From Bacteroidales bacterium (GTDB lineage: Bacteria; Bacteroidota; Bacteroidia; Bacteroidales; FEN-979), in assembly GCA_016783905.1 (NCBI GenBank), contig JADHVQ010000019.1:1-32515 (forward strand): 32,515 nucleotides of DNA, read 5' to 3'. Both the position numbers and the translations under genes were made by a program. Below the pieces are notes generated by a model. The model had not been told where the DNA came from. It saw only the letters and a list, made by a program, of their open reading frames with translations, and did not search any database. Shown here piece after piece: positions 24,620-31,318 of the stretch; within the stretch, counting starts at the first letter, position 1, and each line of letters begins with the position of its first letter.

Positions 24620-24674
24620 GTGGTGCCATGGTGCGGTGGTGCAGTGGTGAAATAATCCATGGCAATAAATGGCA
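24620..24674. repeat. Composite 8-base and 10-base tandem repeat after the ammonia-lyase gene
   Basis: Four GTGGTGCC-like 8-base units (24620-24651) are followed by two ATCCATGGCA-like 10-base units (24655-24674). The order, orientation and 20-base junction are the same as in the array upstream of hisS. It starts 5 bases after the stop codon and ends one base before the next promoter box. Confidence 0.85.
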
Positions 24675-24675
24675 A

Positions 24676-24683
24676 TATCTTTG
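24676..24683 (+). promoter_or_regulatory. -7 promoter box of the 24714 gene
   Basis: TATCTTTG, matching TAnnTTTG, 30 bases before the ATG and abutting the end of the repeat array. Confidence 0.5.
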
Positions 24684-24713
24684 TATATTTGATCAATTTT
24701 AATTCCAACAATC

Positions 24714-25109
24714 ATGGAAACATCAGTAGAAGCATGTTCCTGGATCGCCCTGACCCTTGCGATCCTAATTCCGATCATCATCATTTGCCTCTCCATCATG
24801 GTCCTGGAGATCGTAGCCCTGTGGTTTGTGCTGGAAAAAGCGGGTGAACCCGGTTGGGCCGCTATCATTCCGATATACAACTATCTGATGGTAATAAAGA
24901 TAGCCGGAAAGCCCTGGTGGTTTATCCTGTTGATGCTGATTCCCATTGTGAACCTGGTGATCTACATCATTATCCTGAACGGCCTCTCTAAAAATTTCGG
25001 GAAAGATGAAGGTTTTACTGTTGGGCTCTTTTTTCTCCGTTTCATCTTTTTGCCGATTCTGGGTTTCGGGAAGTCAACCTATTCGGGAGATAAGTCCAAC
25101 TTTTCCTAA
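24714..25109 (+). CDS. Small DUF5684-like membrane protein
   Basis: 131 residues with about four hydrophobic segments (10-38, 46-60, 67-90, 100-117). The pattern VLEKAGEPGWAAIIPIYNYL, then KIAGKPWWFILLMLIPIVNL, then LNGLSKNFGKDEGFTVGLFF is the hallmark of the DUF5684 family, inner-membrane proteins of unknown role often encoded near signal peptidase or other envelope genes. It ends LGFGKSTYSGDK, also typical. It is the first gene of a likely three-gene unit, 15 bases ahead of the next. The function is unknown. Confidence 0.75.
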   Translation: METSVEACSWIALTLAILIPIIIICLSIMVLEIVALWFVLEKAGEPGWAAIIPIYNYLMVIKIAGKPWWFILLMLIPIVNLVIYIIILNGLSKNFGKDEGFTVGLFFLRFIFLPILGFGKSTYSGDKSNFS

Positions 25110-25124
25110 ACGAACCGCGTTTTA

Positions 25125-25565
25125 ATGGACGAACCTCCTCAACCGCCAGGTATCCCGGCCGGACCCATCAGGCCCAGGTTATTGACCATCCTTTGCATCC
25201 TTACCTTTATCGGAAGCGGATTGAATACCTTTTCCAGCCTCTTCATTGCAGGTTTTTTCGACACATTCCTGGTGGTTGCCGAAGAGTTCGGGGAGCGGTT
25301 CAACCTGCCCGGCATGGAGATCCTGATGAATGCAACGCCCGGTTTTTTCCTGATCACCGGACTATTGTATGTCGGATCCATCACCGGAGCCATCCTGATG
25401 TGGAGGTTGCTGAAAATGGGATTCCATCTTTATACCATTTCACAGATTCTGTTGTTGATCGCACCCATGTATTTCCTGAAGTTGTCCGGTCCTTCGGTCC
25501 TTGACCTGCTTTTTTCCGGACTCTTCATCATATTATATAGTACCCAGTTGAAACAGATGCATTGA
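25125..25565 (+). CDS. Hypothetical four-helix membrane protein
   Basis: 146 residues. A Pro-rich N-terminus (MDEPPQPPGIPAGPIRPRLL) precedes about four membrane segments (19-45, 70-92, 97-115, 121-140). I do not recognise a named family with confidence. Its arrangement (short soluble N-terminus, first helix, extracytoplasmic loop of about 25 residues, then three helices) matches the gene that follows 3 bases later, and both contain RPxLLxxLC and a GxxLxWxxxxxG segment, so the two may be diverged duplicates. Co-transcription with the DUF5684-like gene is likely. Function unknown. Confidence 0.65.
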   Translation: MDEPPQPPGIPAGPIRPRLLTILCILTFIGSGLNTFSSLFIAGFFDTFLVVAEEFGERFNLPGMEILMNATPGFFLITGLLYVGSITGAILMWRLLKMGFHLYTISQILLLIAPMYFLKLSGPSVLDLLFSGLFIILYSTQLKQMH

Positions 25566-25568
25566 AAG

Positions 25569-25982
25569 ATGACGCCATCCAACAAAAACCGACCCATTCT
25601 TCTGTCAATGCTCTGCCTCTTTGCCTGGGTCTACTATAGCATCCTGGCAGCTCTTTTTTTACTGGCCCTCTTCTATGCGGGATGGATCACAGAGATCATC
25701 CACCAGTATATCCCGGATCAAAGCTGGTCAAACGTTCAGGTATCCCTGTTATTCCTGGGGATGTTTGTGCTTCATGCCATGGCCTTTTCCGGCGTTATCC
25801 TTCTATGGAAAGGCCGTCGTACAGGTTACTACCTCTTCTCGGTTCCTACCATCCTGATTATCGTTTTTCACCTCTTCCGGCCGGAAATATCCTGGCTCTC
25901 CACTGCAGTTTATGCAATTTTGGTGATTCTTTTCGGCTTCCTTTACCGGCAGATGAAGAAATTATCGGATGTAAGTAATTGA
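25569..25982 (+). CDS. Hypothetical four-helix membrane protein, possible paralogue of its neighbour
   Basis: 137 residues. MTPSNKNRPILLSMLCLFAW begins the first helix (about 10-38). An extracytoplasmic loop with WITEIIHQYIPDQSW follows, then three further helices (about 57-78, 86-102, 107-126) and a basic C-terminus (YRQMKKLSDVSN). Size, topology and the RPILLSMLC start parallel the preceding gene, suggesting duplication and divergence, but identity is low. It is the last of the three-gene membrane cluster. The 225 bases downstream hold no gene, only an AT-rich susC leader. Function unknown. Confidence 0.62.
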   Translation: MTPSNKNRPILLSMLCLFAWVYYSILAALFLLALFYAGWITEIIHQYIPDQSWSNVQVSLLFLGMFVLHAMAFSGVILLWKGRRTGYYLFSVPTILIIVFHLFRPEISWLSTAVYAILVILFGFLYRQMKKLSDVSN

Positions 25983-26022
25983 TTCTGTTGTTAAAAGAAA
26001 AATTTTTTCTGATTAGCTAAAT

Positions 26023-26207
26023 TTTTTTTATAAAAATTTGCTTTTAATCCTATTTATTAAGTAAATTGCAGCGGATTCAAGCAAAACCTGATAAAGTAAG
26101 TTTAACTTATCATTATATTGTATGGTATAGGTAAGAAACCTTGCAATGGTGTTATTATCTTCTTTATCGCTGATTCGTAAATCATTTACAAACCAAAATC
26201 AACAGTT
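26023..26207 (+). promoter_or_regulatory. Conserved leader of susC copy 1
   Basis: This AT-rich leader shares ordered words with the region ahead of the second susC: a TAAATTTTTTTT-like tract, AAATTGCA, GGATTCA, GTAA, CATTATATTGT/CATATTGT, AACCTTGCAAT versus AACCTTACAAT, and CGCTGATT before the start. The shared AACCTTnCAAT followed by a TAT-rich stretch about 15 bases later could be a promoter, possibly for an extracytoplasmic-function sigma factor. That last step is inference. Confidence 0.45.
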
Positions 26208-26272
26208 ATGAGAAAATTTACAATGATCCTTGCCCTGCTGTTCTTTGTAGGATTGCAAGGAGTTCTTGCGCA
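26191..26272 (+). repeat. 82-base direct repeat spanning the susC start (copy 1)
   Basis: By eye 77 of 82 bases match 31237-31318. It covers the last 17 leader bases, the ATG and nearly all of the signal peptide (MRKFTMILALLFFVGLQGVL). The similarity continues more weakly into the carboxypeptidase-regulatory-like domain. Confidence 0.85.
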
Positions 26273-29200
26273 ACCGCGTGTCATAACCGGGGTGGTGACC
26301 TCTGCAGAGGATAACGTACCGATTCCGGGGGTGACCGTGCTGGTAAAGGGGACTACCCTGGGTACCGTAACAGATGTGGATGGGAAATACTCTCTTTCTG
26401 TACCTGAAAAGTACAAAGTGATTGTTTTCTCCTATGTGGGGATGAAGCCGCTGGAGATTACCCTGGGTGAATCCAATACCATCAACATAACAATGGAGAC
26501 GGATGTCCTGTTTATGGATGAAGTGGTGGTCACCGCTCTTGGTATTCCCCGTGAAAAAAAGTCCCTTGGATACGCAACACAGGAAGTATCAAGTGCCGAG
26601 ATTAACTTAGTCAAAACAGATAATTTTGTGAATTCTCTGGCAGGACAAGTCGCGGGGCTTCTCGTTACAACAAACACGAATATGGGTGGTTCTACCAATG
26701 TCCTGTTAAGGGGTAGCAAATCGTTGACAGGCAACAACCAGGCCCTGTTTATTATCGATGGTGTTCCTGTAAATAATGAAGTAACGAACACACGTGCTCA
26801 GGAACAGGCCAGCGGGGGCAACTACGACTTTGGCAATGCCGCTTCGGATATTAATCCGGAAGACATCGAGTCTATTAACGTGTTGAAAGGTGCTGCTGCA
26901 ACTGCATTGTACGGTTCGAGGGCTGCCAACGGCGTGATCATGATCACAACGAAGAAAGGAAAAAAGACGTTGGGAGTTGGCGAAAGAAGAGGTGTTGGAG
27001 TTACCTTCAACACCAGTGCATCTATTGGTTTTGTTGATAAAAAAACATTTATTGAGTATCAACAAGATTACGGCGCAGGTTATGGAACGTACTATGATGG
27101 GCCGGGAGGCTATTGGTATATGCGATATATCAATCCCGATGGAACGATCACAGTGGATCCGACAGATCCAGCCAGTATCGAAACACAATGGGTTGTGACC
27201 TCCGAAGATGCTTCTTATGGCGCCCCATTTGATCCTAACCTGATGGTTTATCAATGGGACGCTGTCGACCCTGAATCTCCGAATTACCTCAAAGCCACTC
27301 CATGGATGAATGCTGAAAACGGCCCCATCACCTTTTTTGAGAAACCGTTGACTTTTACCAATACGCTTTCCATCGAGAATACGTTCAAAAGCGGTAATTA
27401 CAGATTATCCTATACAAACTTTACACAATCGGGATTGCTGCCTAACAGCAAGCTGGATAAAAACAATGTCATGCTGAGTGGAAGCTGGAACGTAAACGAC
27501 CGGTTAACTGTTTCAGGATACGGGAATTATTCTATTCTCTCGGCGAAAGGGCGTAATTCAACAGGTTATACTGATAACATCATGGGAATGTTCCGTCAAT
27601 GGTGGCAAACCAACGTGGATGTTCAACAGCAGAAGGATATGTACGATCTTACCACACGGAATGTAACCTGGAATTATGCCGACCCGTCCAGTGCGGTTCC
27701 GATCTACTGGGATAACCCCTATTGGACTCGTTATCAGAACTATGAAACCGATAAAAGAAATCGTTTTATCGGCAATATGGCTGTCACGTATAAAATCGCT
27801 GACTGGCTGAACATTTTTGGCCGGTTTTCGGTTGACACATACTCAGAACTTCAGGAAGAGAGAAGAGCAGTGGGTAGTGTGCCCAGTTCGTTTGGCATTG
27901 GCACCGGACCTGATGGCAGTATAGGCAGAAGCTCTCAGGAATCTGGCTACATGAGAAGGGATATCTCCTTCAGTGAGTATAATTATGATGTAATGGCTAA
28001 TTTTAATAAAAATTTGTCGGAATCCTTTAACCTGAAAGCTATATTGGGGATGAACATCAGGCAGACAAAGTATGACCGTTTGATTTCATCCACCAGTGGG
28101 GGGTTGGCCGTTCCTGAGCTCTATTCATTGCAGAACAGCGCGGGACCGCTACCCCTTCCAAAGGAACTTGCTTCCACCGTGAGGGTGTACGGAATTTATG
28201 CAAGCGCATCGTTAGGATTTAAAAACTACCTCTATCTGGATGCTACGATCAGACGAGACCAATCTTCGACGTTGCCTGCTGACAATAATTCGTATTATTA
28301 TCCGTCAGTTGCCGGAAGTTTCATCTTTTCTCAAGTTATACCAAATGCAAAATGGCTCTCCTTCGGGAAAATCAGGTTAAATTATGCCATGGTCGGTAAT
28401 AGCCCGGGATTTGATCAGCTTATTGATAATTACCTTGTATTATCGCCATTTAACAGTTTGACGACAGCGGTTCCAACTACACAGAAAAACCCTGATCTGA
28501 AACCTGAAAACACCAAAAGTATAGAAGGTGGTCTTGAAATGTACTTCCTCGGCAGAAGGCTTGGTTTTGATCTGGCGCTATATAAAACCAATACGATTAA
28601 TCAAATTCTGCCACTTCCGGTTTCCACCAGCACCGGTTATAACATCAAAATAATCAATGCAGGTGAAATTCAAAATCAAGGAATCGAACTTGTCCTCCGT
28701 GCAACACCGTTGAAAAGTAAAAACTTCAAATGGGATGTCGCGTTGAACTGGGCCAAGAACTACAATGAAGTGGTTAGCCTACTGGAAGGTGTTGATAACC
28801 TGCAGTTAGGAAGATTCCAGGGAGGAGTTACCATCAATGCAATGGTTGGAGAACCGTATGGTGTGATCTACGGAACAGATTACACTTATCATGCTGCGTC
28901 CGGAGAAAAATTAATCAATCCAGCAAACGGGCAATATCTGCCTACATTAACGTCTGATTATGTGATCGGAAACGTAAACCCCGATTGGCAAGGTGGTTTC
29001 TTAAATACCCTGACCTATAAAAACTGGGCATTCGGCTTTTTGATCGATTTTCAAAAAGGTGGAGACGTCTTTTCGCTTGACATGTATTATGGATCGGCAA
29101 CCGGTTTGCCTGCAGAGACTTCCTATACGAACGATCTCGGCAATCCAGTCAGGGATCCCATTACATATAATACACCTGGTGACCCAACAAGTGGGTATGC

Positions 29201-29576
29201 TCCAAACAGCGGTGGATTTATCAATGAAGGTGTTAACCCGGATGGTTCAGTCAATACAACCAGGATAGCCGCCTCCAATTATGGCGCTTTCGGGTATAGA
29301 AGAGGGCTTCCGAATAAAGCCTTTGTGTATGACGCAAGTTATGTCAAATTGCGGAATATCTCTTTATCTTATACCATTCCTCCCAAGGTATTGGAAAATA
29401 CTTTCATTACGGGTATCACCCTGACAGCTGTGGCCTCAAACGTTTGGATCCTCTTTAAGAACTTCCCTCATGCCGATCCTGAATCAGGACTGGGAGCAGG
29501 AAACCTGCAAGGATATTCAACAGGGCCACTGCCATCAACACGTGATTTTAGTCTGAACTTAAAATTCACCTTCTAA
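26208..29576 (+). CDS. SusC/RagA-type TonB-linked outer-membrane transporter
   Basis: 1122 residues, full SusC length. A signal peptide ends near GVLAQ. A carboxypeptidase-regulatory-like domain spans about 25-100 (ITGVVTSAEDNVPIPGVTVL, then GTVTDVDGKYSLSVPEKYKV, then SYVGMKPLEITLG). The TonB-box-like DEVVVTALGIPREKKSLGYA and a plug (LLRGSKSLTGNNQALFIIDG, INVLKGAAATALYGSRAANG, IMITTKKGK) follow, then a long barrel ending FSLNLKFTF. SusC barrels pair with a SusD lid to import glycans or peptides. The cognate SusD-like gene lies 11 bases downstream. No glycoside hydrolase, peptidase or sensor is nearby in the window, so the ligand is open. Its leader and signal peptide are nearly duplicated at the second susC. 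Confidence 0.95.
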   Translation: MRKFTMILALLFFVGLQGVLAQPRVITGVVTSAEDNVPIPGVTVLVKGTTLGTVTDVDGKYSLSVPEKYKVIVFSYVGMKPLEITLGESNTINITMETDVLFMDEVVVTALGIPREKKSLGYATQEVSSAEINLVKTDNFVNSLAGQVAGLLVTTNTNMGGSTNVLLRGSKSLTGNNQALFIIDGVPVNNEVTNTRAQEQASGGNYDFGNAASDINPEDIESINVLKGAAATALYGSRAANGVIMITTKKGKKTLGVGERRGVGVTFNTSASIGFVDKKTFIEYQQDYGAGYGTYYDGPGGYWYMRYINPDGTITVDPTDPASIETQWVVTSEDASYGAPFDPNLMVYQWDAVDPESPNYLKATPWMNAENGPITFFEKPLTFTNTLSIENTFKSGNYRLSYTNFTQSGLLPNSKLDKNNVMLSGSWNVNDRLTVSGYGNYSILSAKGRNSTGYTDNIMGMFRQWWQTNVDVQQQKDMYDLTTRNVTWNYADPSSAVPIYWDNPYWTRYQNYETDKRNRFIGNMAVTYKIADWLNIFGRFSVDTYSELQEERRAVGSVPSSFGIGTGPDGSIGRSSQESGYMRRDISFSEYNYDVMANFNKNLSESFNLKAILGMNIRQTKYDRLISSTSGGLAVPELYSLQNSAGPLPLPKELASTVRVYGIYASASLGFKNYLYLDATIRRDQSSTLPADNNSYYYPSVAGSFIFSQVIPNAKWLSFGKIRLNYAMVGNSPGFDQLIDNYLVLSPFNSLTTAVPTTQKNPDLKPENTKSIEGGLEMYFLGRRLGFDLALYKTNTINQILPLPVSTSTGYNIKIINAGEIQNQGIELVLRATPLKSKNFKWDVALNWAKNYNEVVSLLEGVDNLQLGRFQGGVTINAMVGEPYGVIYGTDYTYHAASGEKLINPANGQYLPTLTSDYVIGNVNPDWQGGFLNTLTYKNWAFGFLIDFQKGGDVFSLDMYYGSATGLPAETSYTNDLGNPVRDPITYNTPGDPTSGYAPNSGGFINEGVNPDGSVNTTRIAASNYGAFGYRRGLPNKAFVYDASYVKLRNISLSYTIPPKVLENTFITGITLTAVASNVWILFKNFPHADPESGLGAGNLQGYSTGPLPSTRDFSLNLKFTF

Positions 29577-29587
29577 TATAAAAAGAT

Positions 29588-31021
29588 ATGAAAAATATAT
29601 TAGCAATTCTATTGATCCTCCTGCTGGTTTCGTCCTGTAAGAAACTCGAGGATTTAAATGTGAACATCAAAGATCCAACGACCGTTCCCGGAGAATCATT
29701 ATTTACAGGAGCCCAGTTGTCTCTTTCCAACATCATGGTTACGCCCAATGTGAACCAAAACATTTTCCGTATGTTTGTTCAGCAATGGACTGAATGTACC
29801 TATACTGATGAAGCCAACTATGATATCGGTGGCCGGACAATTCCTGGTAATTTTTGGAATGTTCTCTACAGAGATGTTCTGATGAATTTGAAGGAATCTG
29901 CAAAAGTGCTTCAAGAAACAGGGACCCTTCCAGGCGATGCTCCCTCTGTCTTAACAAATAAACTTGCTATTATTGAGATCCTGAATGTTTACACTTATAG
30001 TGTGCTTGTTGAAACGTTTGGGGATGTCCCTTATACCGAGGCATTGGATCCGGATATTCTGTTGCCCAAATATGATGATGGCCTTACCATCTACAAGAAA
30101 CTGATTGTCAGACTTAATACAGCAATTGGATCGATGGATCAGGCACAGGGTAGTTTTGGTGGTACAGATAATATGTATTACGGCGATGTTGGAAAGTGGT
30201 ATAAATTTGCCAATTCCCTGAAATTAAGGATGGGCATGCTTCTTGCTGATGTCGACAACGCTCTGGCCTCCACTACGGTTGCTGAGGCAGTTCCGAACGT
30301 AATTATGTCCAATGCAGATAACGCGTTGCTCACCTATATGAGTTCTCAGCCCAATACTAACCCCATTAATGAGAATCTGGTTCTCAGCGGCAGAAAGGAT
30401 TTTGTGGGTGCCAACACGTTTATTGACGTGCTGAACGATTTAAATGATCCCAGAAGGCCATTGTATTTTACCACGGTTGGCGATCCTCCAGCGTATATCG
30501 GAGGAATTTATGGTGTACAGAACGATTACACTCTATTTTCGCATGTTGCTGATCCAATCACAGAGGCTACTTTCCCGATGGACTTTTTTGATCTGGCTGA
30601 GGTTGAATTCTTATTGGCAGAAGGAGCTGAGAGAGGTTTCAGCGTGGGTGGGTCTGCTGAAGAACATTATAATCATGCCATTACAGCTTCCATTGAGTTC
30701 TGGGGAGGTACTGCAGATGAAATTGCCGCTTACCTGGCAGATCCCAAAGTTGCTTATTCAACTGCTACCGGAACCTGGCAACAAAAAATCGGAATGCAAA
30801 AATGGATCGCACTCTATAATCGCGGATTTGAGGGTTGGACTTCTTACCGGATGTTAGACTTTCCCGTTCTTCTTCCTCCTCCTGATGCCGTGAGCGTGCT
30901 TCCATTGCGTTTAACCTATCCCATTGCAGAACAAACCTTAAATGGTGCAAACCGTGCTGCTGCAGCTGCCGCTATTGGTGGAGACGATGTGGCGACAAAA
31001 CTGTTCTGGGATAAAAACTAG
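29588..31021 (+). CDS. SusD/RagB-type nutrient-binding outer-membrane lipoprotein
   Basis: 477 residues. The signal MKNILAILLILLLVSSCKK carries a lipobox with Cys17 as the lipidated residue. The mature protein opens LEDLNVNIKDPTTVPGESLF, has NIFRMFVQQWTECTYTDEAN, LVETFGDVPYTEALDPDI, YYGDVGKWYKFANSLKLRMG, and closes with GMQKWIALYNRGFEGWTSYR and TKLFWDKN. These match the SusD-like group with TPR-like helical repeats (SusD-like_2 flavour) rather than classical glycan SusD. It caps the preceding SusC barrel and delivers the ligand, which cannot be named here. Spacing and orientation make it co-transcribed with susC, and a strong terminator follows 21 bases after the stop. Confidence 0.93.
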   Translation: MKNILAILLILLLVSSCKKLEDLNVNIKDPTTVPGESLFTGAQLSLSNIMVTPNVNQNIFRMFVQQWTECTYTDEANYDIGGRTIPGNFWNVLYRDVLMNLKESAKVLQETGTLPGDAPSVLTNKLAIIEILNVYTYSVLVETFGDVPYTEALDPDILLPKYDDGLTIYKKLIVRLNTAIGSMDQAQGSFGGTDNMYYGDVGKWYKFANSLKLRMGMLLADVDNALASTTVAEAVPNVIMSNADNALLTYMSSQPNTNPINENLVLSGRKDFVGANTFIDVLNDLNDPRRPLYFTTVGDPPAYIGGIYGVQNDYTLFSHVADPITEATFPMDFFDLAEVEFLLAEGAERGFSVGGSAEEHYNHAITASIEFWGGTADEIAAYLADPKVAYSTATGTWQQKIGMQKWIALYNRGFEGWTSYRMLDFPVLLPPPDAVSVLPLRLTYPIAEQTLNGANRAAAAAAIGGDDVATKLFWDKN

Positions 31022-31042
31022 GTTTATCCTCATTTAGAAAAG

Positions 31043-31072
31043 GAGGCTGCCGGGTGGTAGCCTCTTTTTTTT
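31043..31072 (+). terminator. Rho-independent terminator of the susC-susD unit
   Basis: A 9-base stem with one mismatch (31043-31051 with 31056-31064, GAGGCTGCC/GGTAGCCTC) and a 4-base loop is followed by eight T. It separates the first pair from the second susC, which therefore needs its own promoter. Confidence 0.85.
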
Positions 31073-31253
31073 CGTCTAAAAAATTTTTTTTACAAGCAAT
31101 TAATTATTAAAATTGCATTTGGATTCATGCATGAACAGCATAAGTAAACTCAACATATGGCCATATTGTTTGGTTAGGTCAGGAACCTTACAATATTTTA
31201 TATTTTTTCAATTCGCTGATTATTAAACCGTTTACTAACCAAAATCAACAGTT
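31073..31253 (+). promoter_or_regulatory. Conserved leader of susC copy 2
   Basis: The gap after the terminator is the counterpart of 26023-26207: a TAAAAAATTTTTTTT tract, AAATTGCA, GGATTCATGC, TAAGTAAAC, CATATTGTTTGG, GGAACCTTACAAT, then CGCTGATT and AACCAAAATCAACAGTT before the ATG. The order of shared words suggests a common promoter and 5' leader for both operons. Confidence 0.45.
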
Positions 31254-31318
31254 ATGAGAAAATTTATGATGATCCTTGCCCTGCTTTTATTCGTAGGATT
31301 GCAAGGAGTTCTTGCGCA
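31237..31318 (+). repeat. 82-base direct repeat spanning the susC start (copy 2)
   Basis: Partner of 26191-26272 with five differences counted by eye. Same orientation, about 5 kb apart. Confidence 0.85.

Noticed and set aside
25990-26015. AT-rich AGAAAAATTTTTTCT palindrome after the membrane-protein cluster as a terminator
   Set aside because: The stem is pure A/T and weak with no convincing T-run of its own. It also falls at the edge of the conserved susC leader.
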